From JAKAWQ01 sp963745975 (GTDB lineage: Bacteria; Pseudomonadota; Alphaproteobacteria; Acetobacterales; Acetobacteraceae), in the NCBI GenBank assembly GCA_963745975.1, contig CAVUZJ010000004.1:80676-144675 (forward strand): a stretch of 64,000 nt of DNA, in the 5' to 3' direction. The translations under genes and the position numbers were made by a program. Positions 8,948-17,526 of this stretch are shown piece after piece (the stretch's first letter is position 1; the number at the start of each line of letters is the position of its first letter). The notes beneath the pieces are model-generated. The model was given only the letters and a program-made list of their open reading frames with translations, did no database searches and was not told where the DNA came from.

Positions 8948-10111
8948 TCAGCTCCCCGCCTCGATGCTCACGCGCGTGCCGTCGTCGAGCCGCGACTGGC
9001 CGTCCAGCACGACCTCGGTGCCCGCCGGGACGCCGCTTGCGATGACGGCGGTGTCGCCCTGCTCGATCGTTTCGGTGACAGGCTGGCGCATCACGGTCCC
9101 GTCCGCGCGGACGAGATAGACATAGAGCCCGTCCGGCCCGTGCTGCACGGCGCGCGAGGGCAGGGTGAGGACGTTCTGGAGCGTGTGCAGCAGGAGCCGC
9201 ACGTTGACGAACGCGTCGGGCCAGAGGGTCTCGTCGGGGTTCGGGAAGATGGCCTTCATCTGGATCGTGCCGGTGCTCGGATCGACCATGTTGCTGATGG
9301 TGGCGAGCGTGCCGCGATCGAGCACGCGCGCCTCCGCGCCTTCGCTTACGGCGAGAACGGCGAGCCGACCCTTGGCGGACGCGTCGCGCACGGGCGTGAT
9401 GTCCGCCTCGGGCAGCGTGAAGATCACGCTGATCGGCTTCATTTGCGTGATGGTGACGATGCCGGTGGGCGCGTCGGCCTGGATGAGGTTGCCGGGATCG
9501 ACGGCCCGGAGGCCGAGGCGCCCCGAGATCGGCGCGGTGATGCGGGTGAACTCGAGATTGAGCCGCGCCTGCTCGATCGCCGCGGCATCGGCACGCAGCG
9601 CCGCAGTGAGGCCGAGCACGAGGGCGCGCTGGGTATCCATCTGCTGCTGCGAGGCGAAGTTCTGCTTCACGAGCGTGGTGTAGCGGGCGAGGTCGGCCTG
9701 GGCGTTGGCGAGCGCGGCTTGGTCCTCGGCCTGCTTGGCGTTCGCCTGGTCGAGCACCGCCTGATAGGGGCGCGGATCGATGAGGGCGAGCACGTCGCCT
9801 TCCTTCACCTCCTGGCCCTCGGTGAAGGGCGTCTCCTCGAGCGTGCCGCCCACCTGCGCCTTGATCACCACCGTGTTGAGGGCCTGCACTTGGCCGAGAC
9901 CTATGAGGTAGACGGGTACGTCCGCGCGGGTGACGCGGGCGGCGGTGACCGGGACGGAAGGACTTCGCGAGGATGGGCTCTGGGCGCGGGGAGCGCCGCC
10001 GCCGGTGGACAGCAGCACCAAGCCGGCGATCGCTCCGGCCGCCACCAGGGAGGCCAGGAGATGCCGCACGCGCGCAGCCGGCGGGGTGCCCGGCGAAGGT
10101 GCGTCCTTCAC
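8948..10111 (-). CDS. RND efflux periplasmic adaptor (membrane fusion protein)
   Basis: A 387-residue adaptor with an N-terminal signal anchor (about residues 18-36), a biotinyl-lipoyl-like domain (VVIKAQVGGTLEETPFTEGQ, about residues 82-101), a helical hairpin rich in Ala/Gln (about residues 118-170) and a beta-barrel domain (about 200-290). This is the MdtA/AcrA layout. It links the inner-membrane pump encoded just downstream to an outer-membrane channel. It is the first gene of a two-gene operon. The 180 bases upstream contain no clear operator. Confidence 0.92.
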   Translation of the reverse strand: MKDAPSPGTPPAARVRHLLASLVAAGAIAGLVLLSTGGGAPRAQSPSSRSPSVPVTAARVTRADVPVYLIGLGQVQALNTVVIKAQVGGTLEETPFTEGQEVKEGDVLALIDPRPYQAVLDQANAKQAEDQAALANAQADLARYTTLVKQNFASQQQMDTQRALVLGLTAALRADAAAIEQARLNLEFTRITAPISGRLGLRAVDPGNLIQADAPTGIVTITQMKPISVIFTLPEADITPVRDASAKGRLAVLAVSEGAEARVLDRGTLATISNMVDPSTGTIQMKAIFPNPDETLWPDAFVNVRLLLHTLQNVLTLPSRAVQHGPDGLYVYLVRADGTVMRQPVTETIEQGDTAVIASGVPAGTEVVLDGQSRLDDGTRVSIEAGS

Positions 10112-10293
10112 CGTGCCGCCCCCAAGCTGCAGCTCCCTGATGGTCTCATCGGCATCAAAAGGCCCGGATCCCTAGCGCGCTTGGCCTTCCCTCATTGGGC
10201 GTCATTGTTGCTTTTCCGTGGCCGGGAAGCCAACGGCGATTTGCAACGCAATGTTGCCCGATAAGGCGGTGAGACCCGGGGACAAGGTAGGGA

Positions 10294-10866
10294 TCAGGAC
10301 GGGCCGAGCCCGAGGGCGGCACGGAACCGGTGCTGGAGGAAGGCGCCGTCGCGCGGGGGCAGGAAGCGTGGGGGCTCGCCCGCCGCGATCCTGACCACGG
10401 CGAAGAGCGGCTCGGAGCGCAGGCGCAGGCGAAGCGGCTCGAGCTCGGCCTCGGTCGTGACCGTGGCGGTCGCGCGCCAGCCGCAGGAAGCCGCCGCCGC
10501 CGCGAGATCGGTCCCGAGCGAGGTATGGCTCTGCTGGGACCCGGTTTCGCCGTAGCGTCCGTTGTCGAAGACGGCGATGGCCAGATTGGGCGGCGCCGCG
10601 GCGGCGATGGTGGCGAGCGCGCCGAGCCCCATCAGCATCTCCCCGTCCCCGGTGAGCACGAGCACCCGGCGGGCGGGGCGGGCAAGGGCAAGGCCGAGCC
10701 CGATCATCGCCGCACCCCCCATCGCGCCCCAGAGATAGAAGCTGAGGTTGCGGTCTCCGGCGGCGCCGGCGTCGTAGGTCGTCGAGCCGAGGCCGGTGAC
10801 GACGAGCATGTCGCCGGGATCGCGGAGCAGCGCGGCGGCGACCGCCCGCCGTTCGAGGGAAGCCAT
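10294..10866 (-). CDS. TPP-dependent decarboxylase beta-type subunit (ComE/sulfopyruvate decarboxylase-like)
   Basis: A 190-residue protein matching the C-terminal, pyrophosphate-binding half of thiamine-diphosphate enzymes. The Mg/TPP motif is visible as LTGDGEMLMGLGALATIAAAAP...NLAIAVFDN (GDG at about residue 80, N about 28 residues later). Alone it lacks the pyrimidine-binding half, which is encoded by the gene 5 bases upstream; together they resemble sulfopyruvate or phosphonopyruvate decarboxylase alpha/beta pairs. The start at 10866 is chosen because it gives tight coupling to the upstream gene. The substrate is unknown. Confidence 0.8.
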   Translation of the reverse strand: MASLERRAVAAALLRDPGDMLVVTGLGSTTYDAGAAGDRNLSFYLWGAMGGAAMIGLGLALARPARRVLVLTGDGEMLMGLGALATIAAAAPPNLAIAVFDNGRYGETGSQQSHTSLGTDLAAAAASCGWRATATVTTEAELEPLRLRLRSEPLFAVVRIAAGEPPRFLPPRDGAFLQHRFRAALGLGPS

Positions 10867-10871
10867 GGGGC

Positions 10872-11414
10872 TCACTTGCGGAATTCCTTGGCGCCGATCA
10901 GGCGCTGGGAGAAGAGCACCGCGACCGGCACGGAGCTGTCGAACGCGAGGGACGCGGCGGCGGCGACCATGGCGGGCGCTTCGTCCGCATGGTCCGCGCG
11001 ATGCACATGCACGCCCATGGCGGCCAGAACGGTGGGCGTCGCCGAGCCCATCGGCACCTGCCACGGATTGAACTCGCCCCACTCGCCGCGCATCGTCACC
11101 AGGGCGAGGAACGGCATCCGGCAATTGACGATCAGCGAGAGCATGTTGATGCAGTTGCCGACGCCGGAGGACTGCATCAGCAGCACCGCGCGCTCGCCTC
11201 CGAGCCAGGCGCCGGCGGCGAGGGCCACGCCCTCCTCCTCGGTGGTCAGCACGACAGCCCGCATCGCGGGGTCGGCGTGGGCGCGGACGATCAGCCGCGC
11301 GTGCCCCGCGTCGGGCACATAGCCCACCTGGCGGATGCGCGCGGCCTGGAGGGCGGCGAAGACGGCGTCAGGCCACGCCTGCAACTCGGTCTCTTGTGCC
11401 GTGGTCTCTTGCAT
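10872..11414 (-). CDS. TPP-binding alpha-type subunit (ComD/sulfopyruvate decarboxylase-like)
   Basis: A 180-residue protein equivalent to the N-terminal pyrimidine-binding half of TPP enzymes. The catalytic Glu is expected in VLTTEEEGVALAAGAW (about residues 47-62), and LLMQSSGVGNCINML (about residues 69-83) is the motif typical of ComD-type subunits. The start at 11414 has GGAAGGGAG just upstream. It forms an operon with the beta subunit. Acyl-CoA dehydrogenase is divergent, which hints at degradation of an organic acid, but this is inference only. Confidence 0.8.
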   Translation of the reverse strand: MQETTAQETELQAWPDAVFAALQAARIRQVGYVPDAGHARLIVRAHADPAMRAVVLTTEEEGVALAAGAWLGGERAVLLMQSSGVGNCINMLSLIVNCRMPFLALVTMRGEWGEFNPWQVPMGSATPTVLAAMGVHVHRADHADEAPAMVAAAASLAFDSSVPVAVLFSQRLIGAKEFRK

Positions 11415-11532
11415 GAGGGCTCCCTTCCGCCGCCGATGCTGCAATCGATGGTGCCTTGGCGGCGCATCGCGGGCAACGCGGGTTGCGCGCCCAACTTGCC
11501 TGCGGTCTCATTGGGCGGTCAGGAGGGAGCGA

Positions 11533-12702
11533 ATGGACCAGGTGGCGGGTGTTGGCGTGGCGCACGGAGAGATCCGTGAGGAGGTCGCAAAACTGTGTGC
11601 GCGCTTTCCCGGCGAGTATTGGCGGGAGATGGACCGCGAGCGGGCCTATCCGAGCGAATTCGTCCGCGCGCTCACCGAGGCCGGCTATCTCGCCGTCCTG
11701 ATCCCCGAGGACTATGGCGGGGCAGGGCTGCCGCTTTCGGCCGCCTCCGCGATCCTCGAGACGATCCACGCCGAGGGCTGCAACGGGGCCGCCTGCCACG
11801 CCCAGATGTACATCATGGGCACCATCCTGAGGCACGGATCGGCGGCGCAGAAGGAGGCCTACCTGCCCAAGATCGCCTCCGGTGCGCTCAGGCTGCAGGC
11901 CTTCGGCGTGACCGAGCCGGGCAGCGGGTCGGACACCACTGGCCTGCGTACCTTCGCCCGCCGCGAGGGCGATCACTACGTCGTGAACGGGCAGAAGGTG
12001 TGGACCAGCCGGGCCGAGCATTCCGACCTGATGCTGCTGCTCGCCCGCACCACGCCTAAGGAGCAGGCGAAGCGGCGCACCGAGGGGCTTTCGACCCTGA
12101 TCGTGGATATGCGCGCGGCCCTCGGCGCGGGGCTCACGATCCGGCCCATCCGCACCATGATGAACCACAATTCCTGCGAGGTGTTCTTCGACAATGTCGT
12201 GGTGCCGGCGGAGAACCTGGTGGGCGAGGAAGGGCAGGGGTTCCGCTACATCCTGGACGGGATGAACGCCGAGCGGCTGCTCATCGCCTCCGAATCAATC
12301 GGGGACGCGAAATGGTTCATCGCCCGGGCGGTTGCCTACGCAAAGGAGAGAAAAGTGTTCGGCCGGCCGATCGGCCAGAACCAGGGCATCCAGTTCCCGA
12401 TCGCGCGGGCGCATGCCGAGATGCGTGCGGCCGAGCTGATGCTGCACGAGGGGCTCGGGCGTTTCGAGGCGGGCGCGGCCTGTGGCGAGGAGGCGAACAC
12501 GGCGAAGCTGCTCGCCGCCGATGCCGCCTGGGCGGCGGGGGAGGCTTGCCTGCAGACGCATGGCGGCTACGGGTTCGCGGAGGAATACGACATCGAGCGC
12601 AAGTACCGCGAGGCGCGGCTCTATCGCGTGGCGCCCATCAGCACCAACCTTATTCTGTCCTTTATCGCCGAGCATGTGCTCGGCCTGCCCCGCAGCTACT
12701 GA
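11533..12702 (+). CDS. Acyl-CoA dehydrogenase family protein
   Basis: A 389-residue flavoprotein with the full family layout: an alpha N-domain, the FAD-binding signature FGVTEPGSGSDTTGLRT (about residues 126-142), the beta-domain motif GQKVWTSRAEHSDL, and the C-terminal ACAD signature QTHGGYGFAEEYDIER (about residues 340-355). These enzymes oxidise acyl-CoA esters in the cytoplasm and pass electrons to ETF. The start at 11533 follows AGGAGGGA. The catalytic Glu position falls in the GYGFAEEYDIERKYRE region as in other family members. Chain-length preference cannot be told. Confidence 0.93.
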   Translation: MDQVAGVGVAHGEIREEVAKLCARFPGEYWREMDRERAYPSEFVRALTEAGYLAVLIPEDYGGAGLPLSAASAILETIHAEGCNGAACHAQMYIMGTILRHGSAAQKEAYLPKIASGALRLQAFGVTEPGSGSDTTGLRTFARREGDHYVVNGQKVWTSRAEHSDLMLLLARTTPKEQAKRRTEGLSTLIVDMRAALGAGLTIRPIRTMMNHNSCEVFFDNVVVPAENLVGEEGQGFRYILDGMNAERLLIASESIGDAKWFIARAVAYAKERKVFGRPIGQNQGIQFPIARAHAEMRAAELMLHEGLGRFEAGAACGEEANTAKLLAADAAWAAGEACLQTHGGYGFAEEYDIERKYREARLYRVAPISTNLILSFIAEHVLGLPRSY

Positions 12703-12712
12703 AGCCTGCGGC

Positions 12713-13552
12713 TCAGCCGCCGGGCCGGAATATACCGGACGCGATCACGACGGGCCTTGCCCGGTAGGAGGCGAGGCTCCGTCCGTAGAGGGAAGCGGTA
12801 CCGAGGAGCGGGCGGTTGGAGAGCATGAAGCCGCCGGTGCGGCCGGCGAAGGGACCCGATTGGGGCAGCATCGGCGGCGCGGCCGCCATGTCCGGCATCG
12901 GCGGGGGCGTGAGCGGGCCGGAGGGCAGGCTCGCCGGCACATTGGCGGCCTCGCGGAGCCCGGCCGGCCAGGCGGCCAGGACCTTCCGCTCATAGGCATA
13001 GCCGATGGCGGGCGTGGTCGAGTGGTAGAAGGCGGCGGCCTCCGGCCAGCTTCCCGTCTCCACGTGAAGCTCGCGGAGGAACTTGGCGGCGTAGGCGGTG
13101 TTGCTTGGCGGGTCGAAGGCCTCCGCCAGTGTGCGGAATGCGTGCGGGTGGTGGAGCAGGTTGACCTGCATGCAGCCGACATCGATCGAGCGGATGCCGG
13201 CGGCCTGGAAGGAGCGGACCGCCGCAATCGCGGCCGCCTTGGTGGGGTAGAAATGCCCATCGCCGTCGGCGTCCACCGTCCACGGCCAGGGAAGGTAGGC
13301 ACCGGTGACGGGATCGCGGCGGCCGCTCTCCACCTGGCCGATCGCGCCGAGGAGGCCCAAGGGAATGGCGAAGCTGCGCTCCGCGCTGGCGATGCCGGCG
13401 CGGCAGAGCTGCCCGGGGCGCGGCGGGAGCGCCCAAGGCTCCGCCGCCGCCGGGGGGGCGAGCAGCCAGAGCAGCAGGAGCGGCAGCACCAGATGCTGCG
13501 CGCGGGAGGCAGGCCGAGCCACGCCGCGAGGGTGCCATGGCCGGGTTAGCAA
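12713..13552 (-). CDS. Lytic transglycosylase, SLT domain
   Basis: A 279-residue exported protein. After an N-terminal hydrophobic signal (about residues 20-37, ending PPAAAEP) comes an SLT-like domain: AIGQVESGRRDP (about residues 70-81, with the catalytic Glu in VESG), then IDVGCMQVNLLHHPHAF (about residues 123-139) and YAAKFLREL. It cleaves the MurNAc-GlcNAc bond of peptidoglycan, forming 1,6-anhydro ends. The C-terminal 80 residues are Pro/Ala-rich and probably disordered. It is convergent with the acyl-CoA dehydrogenase gene. Confidence 0.85.
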   Translation of the reverse strand: MLTRPWHPRGVARPASRAQHLVLPLLLLWLLAPPAAAEPWALPPRPGQLCRAGIASAERSFAIPLGLLGAIGQVESGRRDPVTGAYLPWPWTVDADGDGHFYPTKAAAIAAVRSFQAAGIRSIDVGCMQVNLLHHPHAFRTLAEAFDPPSNTAYAAKFLRELHVETGSWPEAAAFYHSTTPAIGYAYERKVLAAWPAGLREAANVPASLPSGPLTPPPMPDMAAAPPMLPQSGPFAGRTGGFMLSNRPLLGTASLYGRSLASYRARPVVIASGIFRPGG

Positions 13553-13621
13553 AGCCTTGCCGGCCTGCCCTTAACGATCTCGTGAGCCGCCCCGAAGAAT
13601 TTTGCCGCAGCGCAAAAAACC

Positions 13622-13649
13622 CTTGCGCGGGGGCATGCAAGCGCTTAGT
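13622..13649 (+). promoter_or_regulatory. Candidate promoter of the small RNA
   Basis: CTTGCG (13622-13627) and CTTAGT (13644-13649) are spaced 16 bases apart and resemble alphaproteobacterial -35 and -10 boxes. They lie just upstream of the predicted small RNA start. Confidence 0.4.
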
Positions 13650-13655
13650 TTCCGC

Positions 13656-13745
13656 ATTGCAGCAGTACGGCGATGCCGGGCTGCCTGCTTTTCTTGGACG
13701 TTTCCTCCCTAAACTTGGCGGCGCCAAAAGCGCCGCCATTTTTTT
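13656..13745 (+). ncRNA. Candidate trans-acting sRNA with an anti-Shine-Dalgarno loop
   Basis: About 90 bases with no protein gene, ending in a textbook terminator. Three structures can be drawn. The first is a 5' stem (GCAGC 13659-13663 with GCTGC 13680-13684, plus inner CGGC/GCCG). The second is a short hairpin, GTTT (13700-13703)/AAAC (13711-13714), exposing the loop CCTCCCT (13704-13710), which is complementary to Shine-Dalgarno sequences. The third is the terminator. Alphaproteobacterial sRNAs such as the alpha-r14/NfeR1 and GsrN types present CCUCC loops like this to block translation initiation. The 5' end is inferred from the promoter-like boxes. Confidence 0.6.
13717..13745 (+). terminator. 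Rho-independent terminator of the candidate sRNA
   Basis: GGCGGCGC (13717-13724), loop CAAAA, GCGCCGCC (13730-13737), A, then seven T. The run of T is on the plus strand, so it terminates plus-strand transcription, although no plus-strand protein gene lies directly upstream. Confidence 0.9.
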
Positions 13746-13764
13746 GTGTCCGGCCCGCCCCGCG

Positions 13765-14637
13765 CTATGCGGGAAAAATCTTCCCGGCGCCGTTGCCCAG
13801 GCCGAGCAGCAGCCGCTCGATGCCCTCCCGCAGCGGGACGAAGCCCGCCACCCGCTCGATCCGCTCCTCGTCCATGTAGAGGTCGCGGGCGATCTCGAGC
13901 TGGAGCGCGTGCACGCCTTCCCGCGGGCGTCCGTAATGGCGGGTGATGTAGCCGCCGGAATAGGGATCGTTGCGGCGCACGCGGTAACCGAGGCCGGCGA
14001 GGATCTCCTCGACCAGCCGCACGGCTCGCTCGGCGCAGGTCGTGCCGTGGGCGTCGCCCAGGACGAAGTCCACGCGGCGGCCGGCTTGCGTGGGCAGGGC
14101 CGGCATGGAGTGGCAGTCGATCAGAAGGCAGGCGCCGAAGGCTTTGCGGGTCTCGTCGATCAGCGCGGTGAGCGTGGCGTGGAAGGGCTCCCAGCAGCAG
14201 CGGATGCGCGCCTCGGCCTCGGCGAAGGAGAGCTTGTCGCGGTAGATCACCGAGCCGGAGGCGACGACACGGGCGATGGTGCCGAGGCCGGCGCCGATGC
14301 GGGGGCTCACGCTGTTGACCCATTCGGGCAGGGGCTCGGAGAACATCTCGGGGTCGAGCTCCCAGGGCTCGCGGTTGGCGTCGCAGAAGGCGCGCGGGAA
14401 GCAGGCGGCGATCAGCGGCGCGCCATGGCGCGGAGCGGCGGCGAAGAGCTCGTCCACGAAGCTGTCCTCGCTCTTGCGCAAGGAGAGCGGGTCGAGCCGC
14501 GCGGCGGCGAGGAAGGCCGGCGGATAGTCCCGGCCCGAATGGGGCGAGGCGAAGACGAGCGGCATCGTCTGGCGCGCCGGGCGGTGCAGCGCGAACGGGG
14601 GCGGGCCGGTGCGGGAGGCGAGGGGCGGCAGATCCAT
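13765..14637 (-). CDS. N-formylglutamate amidohydrolase
   Basis: A 290-residue zinc hydrolase that releases formate from N-formyl-L-glutamate, the last step of one histidine-degradation route; relatives act on other N-acyl amino acids. Family signatures are LVFASPHSGRDYP (about residues 26-38, metal His), CFPRAFCDANREPWELDP, LLIDCHSMPA (second metal His) and SGGYITRHYGRP. I chose the start at 14637 because the 13 extra codons further upstream would be encoded within a hairpin (14649-14668). No other hut genes are adjacent. Confidence 0.88.
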   Translation of the reverse strand: MDLPPLASRTGPPPFALHRPARQTMPLVFASPHSGRDYPPAFLAAARLDPLSLRKSEDSFVDELFAAAPRHGAPLIAACFPRAFCDANREPWELDPEMFSEPLPEWVNSVSPRIGAGLGTIARVVASGSVIYRDKLSFAEAEARIRCCWEPFHATLTALIDETRKAFGACLLIDCHSMPALPTQAGRRVDFVLGDAHGTTCAERAVRLVEEILAGLGYRVRRNDPYSGGYITRHYGRPREGVHALQLEIARDLYMDEERIERVAGFVPLREGIERLLLGLGNGAGKIFPA

Positions 14638-14726
14638 CAGGCCCGGAAGTGAAGCCGCTCGGCGGCTTCTTGTCATCAGGGAACAAGCCTTGCCGCCCCT
14701 TTGGGGGCCGGGCTAGAAGCGAAAGG

Positions 14727-14801
14727 GGGCGTGTAGCTCAGCGGGAGAGCACCACCTTGACACGGTGGGGGTCCCAGGTTCGATCCCTGGCGCGCCCACC
14801 A
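14727..14801 (+). tRNA. tRNA-Val (GAC anticodon)
   Basis: A complete 75-base cloverleaf with encoded CCA: acceptor GGGCGTG/CGCGCCC, D stem GCTC/GAGC, anticodon stem CCACC/GGTGG with loop TTGACAC (anticodon GAC), T stem CCAGG/CCTGG with loop TTCGATC. It decodes GUC. Confidence 0.97.
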
Positions 14802-14826
14802 TTTCCGCGGGAGTTCCCTTCCGGGA

Positions 14827-16029
14827 TCAGGAGAGCGCGTTGCAGAAGCGGCGCAGGCGCTCGAGAGCGGTCCTCAGGCGGTCGGTCGCCAGCGCGTAGG
14901 TGATCCGGAAATAGGGCGAGAGGCCGAACGCGCTGCCCGGGACCATCACCACGCCCGCGTGCATCGCGGCGGAGTGGACGAAATCGGTATCGCTCGTAAC
15001 AAGGGCTCCGTCGGGCGCGCGCCGCCCGAGCACGCCTCCACAGCCGGCGAAGAGATAGAACGCGCCATCCGGGGGCGCGCAGGTGATGCCGGGCATCTGG
15101 TTCAGCGCTTCCACCGCGAGGTCGCGGCGTTCGCGGAACACCGCGACGTTGCGCTCAAGGTACGGCTGCTCGCCGAGCAGCGCTTCGACGGCCGCTGCCT
15201 GGGAGATGGCGTTGGGCGGGCCCGCAATGTTGCCGAGGATCTTGCTCATCGCCTGGATCGCGGGACGCGGCCCGGCGGCGAAGCCGAGGCGCCAGCCGGT
15301 CATGACATAGCCCTTGGAGAATCCGTTGGTCACGACGACGCGTTCGGCGAGGTCGCGATCGATTGCGGCGAACGAGACCGGCTTGGCGCCATTGTAAAAA
15401 ATATGCTCGTAGATCTCGTCGGTGAGCACCCACACGCGCGGATGCCGCCGCAGCACCGGAAGCAGGGCTTCCATGTCTTCGCGGCGGTACACCGCGCCGG
15501 TCGGGTTGTGCGGGCTGGTGATCACCAGCACGCGCGTCCGCTCGGTGATCGCGGCCTCGAGCGCGTCGGGCTGCAGGCGGAAGCCGGAAGATTCCGGGCA
15601 CGGGACGAAGACCGGCGAGGCGCCGACGATGCGCGCGACTTCCGGATACGAGACCCAATAGGGCGCGGGCACGATCACCTCGTCGCCCGGATCGGCGAGC
15701 GCCATCATCGCGGCGAGCAGGAGCGGCTTGGTGCCGTTGGCGACCACGATCTGCTCGGGCGGATAGTCGAGGCCGTTGTCGGCGGCGAGCTTGCGCGAGA
15801 TCGCGCGCTTGAGATCGGGTGTGCCGTCGGTCGCGGTGTATTTGGTGATATCGTCGCGGATCGCGCGGATGCCGGCTTCCTTGATGTTGTCGGGCGTCGC
15901 GAAATCGGGCTCGCCCGAGGAGAGCGCGATGATCTCCCGCCCCTCCGCCGCGAGCTGGCGCGCGAGCGCAGTCATCTTGAGCGTGCCCGACGGCGCGAAT
16001 TGGCCAACCCGCCCCGCGAGCTCCCCCAT
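14827..16029 (-). CDS. Class I PLP-dependent aminotransferase (aspartate aminotransferase type)
   Basis: A 400-residue fold-type I aminotransferase of the I-gamma (thermophilic/rhizobial AspAT) kind. Recognisable are SSGEPDFATP (about residues 37-46, substrate loop), ITSPHNPTGAVY (about 171-182, the conserved Asn), TDEIYEH (PLP-binding Asp/Tyr) and NGFSKGYVMTGWRLGF (about 235-250, Lys that forms the Schiff base). It transfers the amino group of aspartate or related amino acids to 2-oxoglutarate. It is likely followed on the strand only by tRNA-Val on the opposite strand. Confidence 0.92.
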   Translation of the reverse strand: MGELAGRVGQFAPSGTLKMTALARQLAAEGREIIALSSGEPDFATPDNIKEAGIRAIRDDITKYTATDGTPDLKRAISRKLAADNGLDYPPEQIVVANGTKPLLLAAMMALADPGDEVIVPAPYWVSYPEVARIVGASPVFVPCPESSGFRLQPDALEAAITERTRVLVITSPHNPTGAVYRREDMEALLPVLRRHPRVWVLTDEIYEHIFYNGAKPVSFAAIDRDLAERVVVTNGFSKGYVMTGWRLGFAAGPRPAIQAMSKILGNIAGPPNAISQAAAVEALLGEQPYLERNVAVFRERRDLAVEALNQMPGITCAPPDGAFYLFAGCGGVLGRRAPDGALVTSDTDFVHSAAMHAGVVMVPGSAFGLSPYFRITYALATDRLRTALERLRRFCNALS

Positions 16030-16077
16030 GCGACCGAGTTCTCCGTTTTTCCGAACCGCAGCGTCGCGAAGCCGAAG

Positions 16078-17331
16078 CTAGCTCGTGGGCGCGGTGCCGA
16101 TGTACTTGAACTGGTGGAGCAGGTCGGTGAGTGGATAGTTGGTGTTCTTGACAACCTGGAAGATGCTGATGGTATGGCTCGCGAGGTCTCCATTCTTGTC
16201 GAACGTGACCGTGCCCTGGAGCGTCGGCGTCTTCGAGACCTGAATGGCCTCGCGCAGATTGGCCCGCGTGATCGGCTTGCCGGCATCAACGAGGCTCGCA
16301 AGCGCACCGATGATGATCAGCCCGGCGTCGTAAGCTGTCACGGCATAGTCCGAGGGCTGGGTGTGGTAGGTCAATTCATAGAGCTTGACGAAGGGCTGCA
16401 CTTTCGGATCGGCAGTCAAATGCGGGGCGGCGATGGTGCAGTACCAGCCCTCGGCCGCCGGGAATCCGACCGTCGTCAGCATCTCGGGCTCCAACAGCCC
16501 ATCGCCGCCGCCCTTCGGCATCGAAGCGGGCAGGATCCCGTAGCTCTGCTTCACGAGCTTGGCGCCCGCCAGGATAGAACCGCCGAAATAGAGCGCATCC
16601 GGCTTCTGTCCGTTGATCTTGGTCAGCGAGACCGTGTAGTCGGCCTCCAGCGGGTCGAGGCGGTCATGGCCCAGGACCTTCATGCCCTTTTGCTTGGCCC
16701 GCGCCTCGAACGCATCGGCGAGCCCGACGCCGTAGGCACCGCTGTCGTCGAGGATATAGACCGAGCGTGCCTTGAGCACGTCGTAATAGTAGTTGGTCAT
16801 GTACGGGCCCTGATAGGCGTCCGTCGTTACAGTACGGAAATATATGGGCTGGTAATCATGGGCCGGCCGAAACTCGCCTGCAAACTTCGGGTTGGTGATG
16901 TCAGGATTGGTCGAGGAGGGCGTGACGGTCGCGAGGCTGGCCTCGCTCAAGATTGCCGCCATCGCCTTCCCGCAGCCGCTCGTCATCGGGCCGATGGCCG
17001 CCATGACCTCCGGGTCGGCGACGAACTTGCGCGCATTGACCGCGGCCTGCGCCGGGTCGTACTGGCCGGCGGTGGTGGTTGCATTGTTGAGGATGACCGG
17101 CACGAGCCGATAGCCCTTGACCGCGCCGCTAACGTTCGCCTGGTCGATCGCCAGGAGGGCGCCGTACTTGATGCGATCAGCACCTTCGGCGGCCCCGCCC
17201 GTGAGCGGCAGGTCGATACCGATCTTGATGACCTTGTCGCCGGCCCAAGCCGCGCGGACTCCTGTTCCGACGAGCGTGCCGGAGGCTGCCGCGCCGGCAA
17301 TCAGCTTGCCGGCGTCACGACGTGTGAGCAT
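16078..17331 (-). CDS. Branched-chain amino acid-type ABC transporter binding protein
   Basis: A 417-residue periplasmic binding protein of the Leu/Ile/Val (Peripla_BP_6) class. The N-terminus has a twin-arginine-like start (LTRRDAGKLIAG) with a hydrophobic core ending near Ala-Trp-Ala. IGIDLPLTGGAAEGADRIKYG is the family's first strand-helix unit. No permease or ATPase genes accompany it, so it is either an orphan receptor feeding another Liv transporter or part of a separated system. It ends 48 bases before the aminotransferase start on the same strand, suggesting co-transcription. Confidence 0.88.
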   Translation of the reverse strand: MLTRRDAGKLIAGAAASGTLVGTGVRAAWAGDKVIKIGIDLPLTGGAAEGADRIKYGALLAIDQANVSGAVKGYRLVPVILNNATTTAGQYDPAQAAVNARKFVADPEVMAAIGPMTSGCGKAMAAILSEASLATVTPSSTNPDITNPKFAGEFRPAHDYQPIYFRTVTTDAYQGPYMTNYYYDVLKARSVYILDDSGAYGVGLADAFEARAKQKGMKVLGHDRLDPLEADYTVSLTKINGQKPDALYFGGSILAGAKLVKQSYGILPASMPKGGGDGLLEPEMLTTVGFPAAEGWYCTIAAPHLTADPKVQPFVKLYELTYHTQPSDYAVTAYDAGLIIIGALASLVDAGKPITRANLREAIQVSKTPTLQGTVTFDKNGDLASHTISIFQVVKNTNYPLTDLLHQFKYIGTAPTS

Positions 17332-17526
17332 AAACCGTCCCCCTCATGAAGCGAGCCACGCTGCAATCTGCGTGACGCCGCGATCGGGCGGAGTTCTGTG
17401 CTCGCGCTTTGAAGACCTCGGCGCCGTTACGGACTGTGACGCGCCGAACGGGCTTGAGCAATAGGTTTTTGAATGTTTCGCCGACGCGCGCTCTGGACTG
17501 AAGCGGCAAGTGGCTATAGCGGGAGC

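Noticed and set aside
6835..9045. A 736-codon plus-strand open frame opposite the RND pump gene
   Set aside because: Its protein is almost only charged residues (Arg, Asp, Glu, His) with no fold motifs, and the opposite strand encodes a full-length recognisable pump. It is a product of high GC content.
13656..13745. The plus-strand terminator as the end of the transglycosylase or amidohydrolase gene
   Set aside because: Both genes are on the minus strand, and the T run is on the plus strand. A plus-strand transcript is the better explanation.
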